From contig JACQZR010000096.1 in NCBI GenBank assembly GCA_016213775.1, positions 1-64,000 of the forward strand: DNA of 64,000 bases, read 5' to 3'. A program made the position numbers and the translations under genes. The DNA is from Acidobacteriota bacterium. GTDB lineage: Bacteria; Acidobacteriota; Terriglobia; Bryobacterales; Bryobacteraceae. Shown here piece after piece: positions 55,476 to 64,000 of this stretch. Below the pieces are notes generated by a model. That model was not told where the DNA came from. It worked only from the letters and a program-made list of their open reading frames with translations, and made no database searches. The number at the start of each line of letters is the position of its first letter. The first letter of the stretch is position 1.

Positions 55476-55763
55476 AAAGTCCCAGGGCTATAATGAGGGT
55501 TCTTGTTCATGCAAGTAACGCCGCGAATGCTCTGGCGGAAATGATCCGCGGGTGACGTCCGAGACCTCGCCAGTGCCGGAGCCGCAGCTCCGCTGCGACT
55601 GATCCCAAGTTTTTGCCGCGAGGGCAGGCACCTGCCCATGACGGAAAGTTCACCCGTTCGAACTATTCGAACTGCCCTTCATTCCTGCGTTATGTCCAAT
55701 TCTGGAGCGCGCGGCAGGCTGTCCAGGCGAAGGCATAGTGCGTCTACGCGATATTCAAAGCCT

Positions 55764-55964
55764 GTGAACAAAGCCAATGTGATTGACCAAATCGCGTACT
55801 CTGACGAGATCAGCAAGCAGGAGTTCGACAAGATCGTCAACTCAGTCCCTGCCGCCATCACCAAGGCTTTGCAGGATAGAGAGCGGATCGAGGTTCGCGG
55901 GTTTGGAAGCACAGAGATCGTTCGAACCTCTGAACCCAGCCGCTCACACCGCCGGTGTCGATAG
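55764..55964 (+). pseudogene. HU/IHF family DNA-binding protein fragment
   Basis: From GTG 55764 the frame gives 66 residues. VNKANVIDQIAYSDEISKQ, EFDKIVNSVPAAITKAL and ERIEVRGFGS match the N-terminal helices and first strands of HU/IHF (normally about 90-100 residues). After GFGS the sequence drifts (TEIVRTSEPSRSHRRCR) and ends, so the DNA-binding arm and last helix (GRNP region) are missing. No convincing ribosome-binding site precedes the GTG. It is probably a truncated gene. The 288 bases between phzF and here hold no recognisable gene. Confidence 0.7.
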
Positions 55965-56044
55965 CGGCTTTGGGGCGGGGGCGGGGGGCGTGCCCTTCAC
56001 AGTCTTCTCTGGGATGCTATGCTTCAGGTGCAAGAGTCTCTAAA

Positions 56045-56365
56045 ATGTCGTCCAAACCAATGACCATTACCGTCACCAGCGAGTTTCAGCGTATGTTTCC
56101 GCCAGGCGTCCGGCGCATGGCCGGCTTCAAGGCGGGCGACCAGGTGGAAGTCAAGGCCAGTGGCGGCGTGGTTACCCTAATTCCCAAGCTGCCGGTGGCC
56201 GATGACGAATACACCGCCGAACAGCGGCGCACGATCAAAGCCGAGGTTGCCGAAGCCCGCAAGGGGCCATATCACGGGCCTTTCAAGAACGCCGAGGAAT
56301 TTGCTGCATACTTCAAGGCGTACAAGCGAAGCCGCTCGTCCACTAAACCGCAAAAAATTCGATGA
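56045..56365 (+). CDS. AbrB/MazE-type antitoxin
   Basis: A 106-residue protein with an N-terminal swapped-hairpin AbrB DNA-binding domain (about 6-48, ITVTSEFQRMFPPGVRRMAGFKAGDQ and VTLIPK). The C-terminal part is a helix-rich tail (AEVAEARKGPYHGPFKNAEEFAAYF), the type of segment that wraps a toxin. Its stop overlaps the toxin start by 4 bases (ATGA), the standard arrangement of a type II toxin-antitoxin operon. It probably represses its own promoter, which must lie in the roughly 80 bases after the HU fragment. ATG 56045 is the first in-frame start that keeps the domain complete. Confidence 0.85.
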   Translation: MSSKPMTITVTSEFQRMFPPGVRRMAGFKAGDQVEVKASGGVVTLIPKLPVADDEYTAEQRRTIKAEVAEARKGPYHGPFKNAEEFAAYFKAYKRSRSSTKPQKIR

Positions 56366-56607
56366 ACGCTCAACTCTCCCAGCGCGCCATCGAAGCGCTG
56401 GCCTCTGCTCCCTTGGACGTGCAGAAGGCTTTCATCAAGCAACTCAGATTCCTGATCCGCGACCTTCGGCACCCCGGCCTACACGCCAAGAAGTTTGATG
56501 AATCTGATGCCCTGTGGCAGGGTCGAGTCACCCAGGACTGGCGCTTCTATTTCCGGGTCGTCGGCGACACCTACCACATCGAGAACATCCGGTCTCACTC
56601 CAAGTAG
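56362..56607 (+). CDS. RelE/ParE-superfamily toxin
   Basis: An 81-residue basic protein. The pattern LRFLIRDLRHPGLHAKKFDE, then WQGRVTQDWRFYFRVVGDTYHIENIRSHSK, is the RelE/HigB/YoeB-type mRNA-interferase or gyrase-toxin fold. R55, R61 and the C-terminal H72/H79 are candidates for RNA contacts. The full fold is present (helices, then a beta sheet). It is co-translated with the upstream AbrB-type antitoxin. RelE-like ribosome-dependent cleavage is the most likely activity, but ParE-like action cannot be excluded from sequence. Confidence 0.85.
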   Translation: MNAQLSQRAIEALASAPLDVQKAFIKQLRFLIRDLRHPGLHAKKFDESDALWQGRVTQDWRFYFRVVGDTYHIENIRSHSK

Positions 56608-56678
56608 TCGATGCCGATGGCTCGCCGAGCTTCAATGAGTTTCGAGATGTAGTGGGGGGGGCTGGCGGGTGGGGGCCG

Positions 56679-59018
56679 CTAATAGCGCGCGGACGTGGCT
56701 CGACCTTCGGATTCGCCTCGGAGCCAAATGAAAACTTGCGAGCGCGGGGCGGGGGAGGGCCACGGCATGGCGACTCGCAGGATCTGCTTGTCGGGTTGAT
56801 TCAACACGGGCTCGGGGAGGGCGGTTGTGGGTATACCTGTTGCGGCGGTCCAGCCGCTCTTCTCGATGGTGTCCAGGTCGCGTCCGGTGAGGACTGCGGC
56901 GAACGTGCCGTCCGGGTTTCGTTCGCCGGTGAAGGTGATGCTCTCCACTTGCGGGATGCGGATGACGTTGCCGAGCGGGGCGGGGTCGGACAGTAACCCT
57001 TCCGTGGATTCGACGCTTGCCTTGAGCGGGCAGGCGCCGTTGGCGCGCAGTGAGAGCAGAAAGGCGCCGGGGGATTGCGGAGTAAGACCGCGTTCGCCAA
57101 CGGCGATGCGCTGCGTGGCCGGGCCGCAGACTGTCTGCACGGCGGCAATGTTCGCCTGATCCGATTGAAGTTGGAACGTGACGAGTGCGCCTGCCGGGAT
57201 TTCTCCGGTCTTGAGAGTGACGCCCGTGTCGGCGGGGAGCGCGGTACGTGTATTGGTGATGCGAGGCGCGTTGCCAAGGACATCGAGCGCGGCGGGGATC
57301 TGCGACTTTGCACCGGTGGTGAACTCGACGGTGAACGCGGGCTTGTCGCCGCGTTTAAGCGGGGATTGGAATTGCAGGGTGCCGCCGCGCTCATTCGTTT
57401 TTCCGGAGACAGGATCGAGTTGGAGCGAGCCGCCGTCGACTTCGATGCGGGCGATCTGATCGAGTTGTTGGCCCCGGAGTGTGACGCGCTGCGGAGCGGT
57501 GGAGCCGGCGACGCGCAATGGGAGATTGTCGATGCGGCCGGCGCTGGGATTGACGTTGAGCGGGAGTTCCTGCGTCTTGCCATCGGCCTGTTGGAGCGCG
57601 AGCAGGTGTTGTCCTCCGCGCAACAGGCGCGTATCCACTTCGAGCGTGACCTGATTCTGCGCGCCGCCGCGACGGCCTTTTGGCAGGATGAACTGCACGG
57701 GTTGGGCGAACTCGGCTTGTCCGCCGAGGGGGCGGATGGTGACGCGATCGAGGAATTGGAAATCGGCGCCATCCAGAGTGAGAGCAGTGACACCGGTGGC
57801 TTCAGTGAGCGGTTGTGTAGGGGAGAGGCGGGCTTCCTTGAGGTCACCGAGGCGCGCGAGCTCGATGTCGCCGGTTGCGGTCACCGTGTCCCAATCCCAT
57901 TCACCGCGGAGGAGCCATTTGCCGGGTGCGCCGGGGAAACCGCGGAGATCTATTTCGAGATTGCGGCCCTGCACGGCGGTGCGCACCTTGATGGGCAGCG
58001 CTTCGCCACCAGCAGCGGGGGCGAGCATCCAACGGTCGAACCGCTCGATGTACTTCCAGTCGGCAGCCTTGGAGGTACGGGCGGCAATCAAGGCGCGGGC
58101 GCCGATGGGGGCGCGGCGGTCGGCGGTGAGCGTGATGGCCGGGGCGGAGGAATCAATGATGCGATGGGCCCACATGTAGACCTGACGGTTGCGCGATTTG
58201 GTGGCGACGCGCGGGACGCAGAGAGCGAGGTTTTCTCCGGTGCGCTGGACGAACGCGGCGCGGAAATCGGTGTCGGGAAGGAGCATGGGTTTCAGTTCAG
58301 AGAGAGCGCCGCCGCCCCAGAAGATGCCGCCGGCGTTATCGAAGAAGCCGGCGGTGGCTTTGTTCCTCAGGGTAACTGGGCCGACGCGCTTTCCCTGGCC
58401 GAGCGGGTTGTTCGCCATGAGCGAAGGATTGACCGCGCGCAGCAATGTGTAGAGAGCCTGTTCGGTGGGGTTGTTGCGATCCAGGCGGGTGGTGTCGTCG
58501 AGATCGGCGTCCTCACTTTCTTCGAGGGCGGTAAGCAATTCGACGGTGTCTTCGATTTCGTCGGTCTCATCGGCATAGTCGGCGAGGGCGGTGAGCAGGT
58601 CCTCGTCTCTTGTGACGAGTGTGGAAAGGCGCTTTTCGTCGAGACCCTGCGGGCCGAGGACGAAGATGGCCATGGTGGCGCGGAAGGGGGCTATCCAATC
58701 GCCGGAGATCCCCGCGGGCTTGAACTCGAGCATTGTGAGGCTGGTGCCGCCGTGCTCATTGGTGAACCCAAGAACGAGCGCGACACGCGCGTTCGTCTTC
58801 ATATCAGCGGGCAGGTCCATTGGACGGTAGGTGATCTTGCTGCCTTTTTCAATGCGTTTGATGCGTGAGAGGCTGCGCTGGCCGCCACCCTCGGGGCGCC
58901 GGACTTCGAGGCGAATCCTGGCGGCCTCGATACCGCCGGTGCAGGGGCGGGTTTTCACAGTGGCGGCCAGGAGTGGGGACGCAAGATACAAAACGAGAGC
59001 CAGAAACATCCGCGGCAT
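56679..59018 (-). CDS. Large secreted protein of unknown function
   Basis: A 779-residue protein with a signal peptide (MFLALVLYLASPLLAATV). No known domain is obvious. The N-terminal third contains RRPEGGGQRSLSRI, an aspartate/glutamate-rich helix (about 150-180, DETDEIEDTVELLTALEESEDADLDD) and a Gly/Asn-rich segment. The last two thirds are repeated beta strands like Ig/cadherin or IPT folds (VTIRPLGG, LRVAGSTAPQRVTLRGQQLDQI). I believe similar proteins occur in other Acidobacteriota, but cannot name the family. It is divergent from the second ADOP gene, 61 bases away. Envelope or adhesion role is a guess. Confidence 0.6.
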   Translation of the reverse strand: MPRMFLALVLYLASPLLAATVKTRPCTGGIEAARIRLEVRRPEGGGQRSLSRIKRIEKGSKITYRPMDLPADMKTNARVALVLGFTNEHGGTSLTMLEFKPAGISGDWIAPFRATMAIFVLGPQGLDEKRLSTLVTRDEDLLTALADYADETDEIEDTVELLTALEESEDADLDDTTRLDRNNPTEQALYTLLRAVNPSLMANNPLGQGKRVGPVTLRNKATAGFFDNAGGIFWGGGALSELKPMLLPDTDFRAAFVQRTGENLALCVPRVATKSRNRQVYMWAHRIIDSSAPAITLTADRRAPIGARALIAARTSKAADWKYIERFDRWMLAPAAGGEALPIKVRTAVQGRNLEIDLRGFPGAPGKWLLRGEWDWDTVTATGDIELARLGDLKEARLSPTQPLTEATGVTALTLDGADFQFLDRVTIRPLGGQAEFAQPVQFILPKGRRGGAQNQVTLEVDTRLLRGGQHLLALQQADGKTQELPLNVNPSAGRIDNLPLRVAGSTAPQRVTLRGQQLDQIARIEVDGGSLQLDPVSGKTNERGGTLQFQSPLKRGDKPAFTVEFTTGAKSQIPAALDVLGNAPRITNTRTALPADTGVTLKTGEIPAGALVTFQLQSDQANIAAVQTVCGPATQRIAVGERGLTPQSPGAFLLSLRANGACPLKASVESTEGLLSDPAPLGNVIRIPQVESITFTGERNPDGTFAAVLTGRDLDTIEKSGWTAATGIPTTALPEPVLNQPDKQILRVAMPWPSPAPRSQVFIWLRGESEGRATSARY

Positions 59019-59079
59019 GCTACTAGTGTAATCCGCAAAAATTACGGAACGTTTTTCGGTTTTGGTCGTAGTACGGCGT

Positions 59080-61539
59080 ATGACTCGACTTGTGCGTCAA
59101 GTGACGAGGCGGCTGGGCCGCGCCCCTGGATTCTCCACGCTTGCCGTAATGACGCTGGCCATTGGCATTGGCGCGACGGCGGCGATCTTCGCGGTAGTGG
59201 ACGGAGTGATCCTGAAGCCGTTGCCCTATCCGGAGCCGGACCGTTTGATCGGCGTGTGGCACACCGCGCCGGGCGTGAACATCAAGGAGCTGAACGCGTC
59301 GCCCTCCACGTATTTCACGTATCGCGAGGATGGGAAGACGTTTGAGGAGAGCGGCATCTGGACGACCGGGTCAGTAAGTATTACCGGTGTCGCGGAGCCC
59401 GAGCAGGTAGCCGCGCTGTTCGTCACCGACGGGATTCTGCCGGCGTTACGAGTGTCGCCGGCGCTGGGCCGGTGGTTTTCAAAAAAGGATGATTCGCCGG
59501 GAAGTCCGGATACAACGATGCTGTCCCATGGCTACTGGCGCCAGCGATTTGGCGGCGATCCGTCCGTGATCGGACGGCGGATTCTAATCGACCGGAAGGC
59601 ACGCGAGGTAATCGGCGTGATGCCGGAGCATTTCCGTTTTCTCGATGAGCGGATGGACGTGATCATCCCGATGCAACTGGACCGGGCGAAGGTGTTTCTT
59701 GGCAACTTCAGCTATCAGGGCATTGCGAGGTTGAAGCCCGGAGTAACGATGGAGCAGGCGAGCGCCGATGTGGCGCGCATGCTGCCGATCATGGGCCGGC
59801 GCTTTGGCGCACCGCAGGGACTGTCCCTGAAGATGTTTGAAGAAACGCGGATGGCGCCGAATCTGCGGCCACTGAAGAATGACGTGGTGCGCGATGCCGG
59901 GAACGTGGTTTGGGTGTTGATGGGAACGATTGCGATCGTGCTGCTGATTTCGTGCGCGAACGTGGCGAATCTGCTGCTGGTGCGCGCGGAAGGGCGGCGG
60001 CAGGAGATGACCATTCGAACGGCGCTGGGCGCGGGCTGGCTGGACACGGCGAAGGAACTACTGGTAGAGAGCCTGCTGCTGTGGGGCGCGGGCGGGGCCA
60101 TCGGGCTGGGGCTGGCGTACGGCGCGGTGCGTGTGTTGATCACGTTGGCGCCGGCGGGATTGCCGCGCATCACTCTGATCGGCATCGACCCGCGGGTGGT
60201 GGTGTTCACGATCGGCGTGTCGCTTGTATCGGCGCTGCTTTTTGGGTTCCTGCCGGTGCTGCGGCAGAGCGGGATGGGCATCGGCACGTCGTTGCGCGAA
60301 GGCGGACGCGGGTTGAGCCAGAGCCGCGAACGGCACCGGATGCGGAACGCGTTTGTGGTGGCGCAGGTGGCGCTCGCGCTGGTGCTGCTGACTGGATCGG
60401 GATTGATGATCCGGACTGCTTATCAAATGCGCCAGGTGAATCCTGGGTTCACGGCGCCGGAGCAAGTGTTGACGATGCGGATTTCGATTCCCGAGGCGCT
60501 GGCTTCCGAACCGGAACGCGCGATACGGATGCATCAGTCCATTCGCGATCGCATGGCGACGATACCGGGAGTGACGAGTGTGGCGATGGCCGCGTCGATC
60601 ACGATGGACGGCAGCCGGAGCGCCGATCCGATTTATGCGGAGGACCATACATACGTCGAGTCGAAGATGCCTCCGATCCGCCGGTACAAGTACCTGTCAC
60701 CGGGGTTTCTGAAAACCATGGGAACGCCGCTGGTGGCGGGCCGGGATGTGACGTGGACGGATCTTTATGGCGACCGTCCGGTGGTGTTGTTGTCGGAGAA
60801 TCTGGCGCGGGAGCTATGGGGCAATCCGGCCGCGGCGGTGGGAAAGCGCGTGCGCGAGAGTCTGAAGGGAAGATGGCGCGAAGTGATCGGAGTGGTGGGC
60901 GAGGAACGGGATGACGGCTTGGAGAAGAAGGCGCCCACCTTCGTCTATTGGCCGGTGCTGGTGAAGGAGATGTGGGGCCGTCCGGTGCAGGTGCGGCGCT
61001 CGCTCTCGTATGTGATCCGGTCGCCGCGCACGGGCACGCCGGGGTTGATGGATGAAGTGCGCAGAGCGGTTTGGTCAGTGCAGGGAGATCTGCCGATTGC
61101 GAATGTGCGGACGCTGGAGACGATCTACAGGAAGTCGATGGCGCGGACTTCGTTCACGCTGGTGATGCTGTCGATTGCCGGCGGGATGGCGCTGCTGCTG
61201 GGCCTGATCGGAATTTACGGCGTGCTTTCGTACGCGGTGACGCAGCGGACTCGAGAGATCGGCATCCGAATGGCGCTGGGAGCGGATCACGGACTGGTGC
61301 GGGGGTTGTTTGTGAAGCAGGGATTAGCCCTGGCGGCGATCGGAGTGGGGATCGGGCTGGTGGCGGCGGCGGGGGTGACGCGGTTTCTGGCATCGCTGCT
61401 GTTTGGCGTGAGCGCGCTCGATCCGCTGACGTATGTGGTGGTGGCGCTGGTTTTGGTGGCGGCGGCGGCCGTGGCGAGCTACGTTCCGGCAAGGCGGGCC
61501 ACCGGCGTTGACCCCGTGAATGCGCTGCGGGCGGAGTGA
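59080..61539 (+). CDS. ADOP-type ABC transporter permease (FtsX/MacB-like)
   Basis: An 819-residue membrane protein of the same acidobacterial family as that at 8.7-11.4 kb, but without its helical N-terminal extension. It starts directly at the first TM (STLAVMTLAIGIGATAAIFAVVDGVIL), then a MacB-like periplasmic domain (WRQRFGGDPSVIGRRI). The first FtsX unit (SCANVANLLLVRAEGRRQEM) is followed by a second periplasmic domain and the second unit ending in ASYVPARRATGVDPVNALRAE. ATG 59080 is chosen over the TTG at 59062 because the protein begins in the usual way there. No PadR gene or ATPase is adjacent; transport or secretion role is uncertain. Confidence 0.9.
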   Translation: MTRLVRQVTRRLGRAPGFSTLAVMTLAIGIGATAAIFAVVDGVILKPLPYPEPDRLIGVWHTAPGVNIKELNASPSTYFTYREDGKTFEESGIWTTGSVSITGVAEPEQVAALFVTDGILPALRVSPALGRWFSKKDDSPGSPDTTMLSHGYWRQRFGGDPSVIGRRILIDRKAREVIGVMPEHFRFLDERMDVIIPMQLDRAKVFLGNFSYQGIARLKPGVTMEQASADVARMLPIMGRRFGAPQGLSLKMFEETRMAPNLRPLKNDVVRDAGNVVWVLMGTIAIVLLISCANVANLLLVRAEGRRQEMTIRTALGAGWLDTAKELLVESLLLWGAGGAIGLGLAYGAVRVLITLAPAGLPRITLIGIDPRVVVFTIGVSLVSALLFGFLPVLRQSGMGIGTSLREGGRGLSQSRERHRMRNAFVVAQVALALVLLTGSGLMIRTAYQMRQVNPGFTAPEQVLTMRISIPEALASEPERAIRMHQSIRDRMATIPGVTSVAMAASITMDGSRSADPIYAEDHTYVESKMPPIRRYKYLSPGFLKTMGTPLVAGRDVTWTDLYGDRPVVLLSENLARELWGNPAAAVGKRVRESLKGRWREVIGVVGEERDDGLEKKAPTFVYWPVLVKEMWGRPVQVRRSLSYVIRSPRTGTPGLMDEVRRAVWSVQGDLPIANVRTLETIYRKSMARTSFTLVMLSIAGGMALLLGLIGIYGVLSYAVTQRTREIGIRMALGADHGLVRGLFVKQGLALAAIGVGIGLVAAAGVTRFLASLLFGVSALDPLTYVVVALVLVAAAAVASYVPARRATGVDPVNALRAE

Positions 61540-61740
61540 ATGGCTGGTGGGGCTTGGCGGACCAACGGACCCGTCACGGGCCGCCGGCAAGGCCAACTCA
61601 ACCGCGAGCCCGTCGAGGGCTCGGATGCAGCCGAAACTACTTTCCTCCAGGCAGTCTCGGCTCCCTCGCCCCGCACCTCGAACGCGGCGGCACCCTCATC
61701 AGCGGCCGGGCTGACCCGGTGCTATTAGGATCGGCCGGGC
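61540..61740. other. Intergenic region between convergent genes
   Basis: About 200 bases after the ADOP stop and before the molybdopterin gene stop. A 6-base stem GAGCCC/GGGCTC (61606-61622) is present but has no T tract. Several frames are open without motifs. I see no gene. Confidence 0.35.
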
Positions 61741-64000
61741 TCAGACAACAGTGAGGTAGACCTTCGTATCGTAGAAAACGGCGCTGCCCCCGACAACATC
61801 GCTCAGTGGCGACCTCAGGTGGCCGTCCACCACCATCGCGGAGTTGGCGTGGATTCCGGCCGCGCGCCGTGGATCGCCGTGAATCAGTTGCCCGTCGATC
61901 GTCTGATCGGATGCGCCGTAAGCCCAATGCCCGTAGCCAAGATCGAAAGCGATGACACCGTTGCGGATTCGATCGCTAACCTTGAGCCTCCCAACAAGCG
62001 CCTTGGTCTGGCCGTTGCCCAACTCCCACTGCGCGTCCGGATTACCGGCGGAGCTCAGCCGGACCATATCTCCGTCGTGAAAGCCGAGGCGCCGCGCATC
62101 CAGGCTGCTCATCTCAATCACGTTTTCAGGCAGGATGTCCGTTAGCCAGTAGTTCGAGATGGTGCGGCTCTTGGTTGCCAGCATGTTGCGACTCGTAATC
62201 ATGGTGAAAGGCGCTGCCTTATGATCGAGCGCGTTGCCGAGTGCATCCACAATCGGCAGGTAAGTAGGCACGCCGCTCAAATAGGCGCCGGTCAGGGAGT
62301 TGCGCGTCGTTGCCGGCTTTTCATGATAGAGATTCACGAGTTTCCCGTACTGCGCCTTGGTCTTCTCGCCATTCCACGCCTCATTGAAACTCCACCACCG
62401 CCCGCCGCGGTTAAGGACGTAGACCACTTTCTTCCACCAGTTCGGACCGGCGATCGCCGCCCACTTGTTCTCGTCGAACATCGAAGCAGGCAGGTGCTTG
62501 CGGGCGTTGCGGAAAGTCAGCATCTCCTCGTCCGCCGCGTCCGGACACACATCCGATGTGCCGCTTGAGTCGCCGTGCGCGATGTTGGCAACCATCCGGA
62601 TGTAGTAGTCCTCAGGGCGCGAAAGATCGCCGCTGCCAAAACCGCCAGGGCCAAAGCCCCGCAGCGACAGCCTCTCAGCAATTGCCAGCATCACGCTCTC
62701 CATCGAAACCGGCATATCCTGGTTGAACACCCGAACCGTCTCGTTTGGTGAAGCAATGGCCGGCTGGCGGACTGGGGAGACCCGGTGCACGATGGAGGGG
62801 TGGGTCCGATGGAACTCCCACCGTTCAAGGTAGGTCAGGTCCGGGAAAATGTAGTCCGCGTACTGGCTCGTTTCCCCGATGACGATGTCACTACAGACGA
62901 ACAACGGGATCTTCTTCGGATCCATCAACGTCGGAATCAGCGAATGGCCGGCCGGCAGAGCATATACCGGCGAGCCTTGGTAGAGGAACAGAGCCTTGAT
63001 CGGATACGGGTAGGCATCGCCCGCCGACGGGATCACTTCCTGGTAGACATCGCTTGCCAGGGGATACCACGGACGCTTTGCCGGATAGCCGGAGAATATC
63101 GTGCTTTTCTCGTAGCTGGCGCCACCTCTGATAATGTCAATCCCAAAGGGGGTGATTTTGGCCGGGTGGTCCCCAAGTTGATATGGCCTTCCTGTCCCGC
63201 CGGTTTCCCCGTAGGCGCCACCACCATACACAAGCCCGCCCTTCCAATCGAGATTCCCAATCAGCGTATTCAGCGCGCCCATCGTCGCCAGCACGTTGTA
63301 GAATCCGTTGGTATGCTGCGAAACTCCGCGGTGGATTTCCACCACCGCCTTCTTGCCGTGTGAAGTGAACTCATCGGCCAGCGCCTCTATGTCCGTCGGG
63401 CTGAGTCCCGCGATGTTGGCCCAGTCGTACAGGGATTTCTTGCTAGCCTCTTCGTACAGAATCTGCAGCCCCGACTTTACGCGGATATTGTTGATCGTCG
63501 TATCGACAAAGAGATCGCCTTCTACCGCCTTTGACGCGTCGTCCGACTTGAAGGCCAGCGGCTGGTCGCCCCGCATGGAGACGAATGTGTCCGCATCGCC
63601 CGCGAGTCCGGCCTGGGCGGCGCGCAAGAATGCTCCTGCTGATCCATCTGGCCGGATAGTCACCAGCCAGGCGGCATTCGACCATGTCGGTTCTCCATCC
63701 CCCGTGGCCGCCGCCTTGTTGCAGTTCTCCAGGTATTGGCTGTCATACCGTCCATTGTCAATAATCCAGCGGATCATGGCCATGGCAAGCGCTGCATCTT
63801 CACCAGGCTTGATGGGCAGCCACTTCCACGCTTTCGAGGCGATTTTGTTGTAGCGCGGGTCCACCACCGCTACCTTCAACCGATTGCTGGCGATGCCGCG
63901 TGTGATCTTCGGAACTTTCAACGGCGGCCCGTAGTTCCCCTCCAGCACGTTGGCGCCCCAGTAGAGAATAAACTCCGCATTGGCGGTATCGGCCATCCAA
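61741..64000 (-). CDS. Molybdopterin oxidoreductase, TtrA/ArrA-like (N-terminus outside window)
   Basis: At least 752 residues of a DMSO-reductase-superfamily catalytic subunit; the gene runs off the right edge, so the Tat signal, [4Fe-4S] cluster and part of the MGD site are missing. Visible motifs include LKVAVVDPRYNKIASKA, PIKPGEDAALAMAM, KGGLVYGGGAYGE and LFVCSDIVIGETSQYADYIFPDLTYLERWEF, plus VSPVRQPAIASPNET. The latter is the tetrathionate-reductase-like (TtrA) pattern, also close to arsenate reductase ArrA. The C-terminal domain (SSLDARRLGFHDGDMVRL) is the molydopterin-binding cap. Electron-transfer subunits would be expected beyond the window. Substrate not provable here. Confidence 0.85.
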   Translation of the reverse strand, partial: WMADTANAEFILYWGANVLEGNYGPPLKVPKITRGIASNRLKVAVVDPRYNKIASKAWKWLPIKPGEDAALAMAMIRWIIDNGRYDSQYLENCNKAAATGDGEPTWSNAAWLVTIRPDGSAGAFLRAAQAGLAGDADTFVSMRGDQPLAFKSDDASKAVEGDLFVDTTINNIRVKSGLQILYEEASKKSLYDWANIAGLSPTDIEALADEFTSHGKKAVVEIHRGVSQHTNGFYNVLATMGALNTLIGNLDWKGGLVYGGGAYGETGGTGRPYQLGDHPAKITPFGIDIIRGGASYEKSTIFSGYPAKRPWYPLASDVYQEVIPSAGDAYPYPIKALFLYQGSPVYALPAGHSLIPTLMDPKKIPLFVCSDIVIGETSQYADYIFPDLTYLERWEFHRTHPSIVHRVSPVRQPAIASPNETVRVFNQDMPVSMESVMLAIAERLSLRGFGPGGFGSGDLSRPEDYYIRMVANIAHGDSSGTSDVCPDAADEEMLTFRNARKHLPASMFDENKWAAIAGPNWWKKVVYVLNRGGRWWSFNEAWNGEKTKAQYGKLVNLYHEKPATTRNSLTGAYLSGVPTYLPIVDALGNALDHKAAPFTMITSRNMLATKSRTISNYWLTDILPENVIEMSSLDARRLGFHDGDMVRLSSAGNPDAQWELGNGQTKALVGRLKVSDRIRNGVIAFDLGYGHWAYGASDQTIDGQLIHGDPRRAAGIHANSAMVVDGHLRSPLSDVVGGSAVFYDTKVYLTVV

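Noticed and set aside
57075-58868. Open plus-strand frame of 597 residues opposite the unknown secreted protein
   Set aside because: No motifs, Gly/Glu-rich shadow composition. The minus frame has a signal peptide and beta-repeat pattern.

Overview
The window looks like the chromosome of an Acidobacteriota bacterium, probably near Solibacter/Bryobacter. Evidence: uniformly high GC; two large FtsX/MacB-type permeases of the acidobacterial 'orphan permease' (ADOP) type, one with its PadR regulator; a Ser/Thr kinase with a repeat-rich C-terminal half; large Oar-like TonB-dependent receptors with an N-terminal carboxypeptidase-regulatory domain; and several Tat-exported Gfo/Idh/MocA oxidoreductases, a sulfatase and a sugar isomerase. 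I see no rRNA, CRISPR array, integrase, transposase or phage module. The placement is inferred from gene content, not from a marker-gene tree.

Layout. 0-2 kb: a VOC protein and an MFS exporter, then tRNA-Ser(GCT). 2.3-5.9 kb: amidohydrolase and two divergent Gfo/Idh/MocA genes. 5.9-11.7 kb: Ser/Thr kinase, ADOP permease and padR, with a near-perfect palindrome directly upstream of padR. 11.9-12.4 kb: a decayed gene resembling the N-terminal domain of acidobacterial arylsulfotransferases. 12.6-18.2 kb: a PDZ/multi-TM/GAF/PAS histidine kinase, its NtrC-type regulator and an oxidoreductase. 18.2-19.7 kb: a GH19 peptidoglycan hydrolase overlapping a lipoprotein with XAC2610-like features, a candidate effector/immunity pair. 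19.7-28.3 kb: ogt, a small zincin-like protein, two TonB-dependent receptors and glnA. 28.5-37.6 kb: a secreted beta-propeller-like protein, a GT39-like membrane protein, xseA, a LOG-family gene, an NAD(P)-binding protein and a tandem M16 peptidase pair. 37.6-43.1 kb: an antiporter fragment, sugar isomerase, sulfatase, and rpsO-pnp. 43.2-49.0 kb: a secreted alpha/beta hydrolase co-transcribed with an Ig-like repeat protein, and a DinB-like gene. 49.2-54.7 kb: a CusCBA-type metal efflux operon. 54.7-56.6 kb: phzF-like gene, an HU fragment and an AbrB/RelE toxin-antitoxin pair. 56.7-64 kb: a large secreted protein of unknown function, a second ADOP permease and the C-terminal part of a molybdopterin oxidoreductase.

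The parts fit a soil heterotroph with a large envelope: TonB receptors, secreted hydrolases and oxidoreductases for complex carbon, a membrane sensor driving an enhancer-binding protein, metal efflux, and small antagonism or addiction modules. The best candidate for a little-described system is the GH19 hydrolase/lipoprotein pair at 18.2-19.7 kb. Three gene remnants (arylsulfotransferase-like, antiporter and HU) show local gene decay between intact genes.
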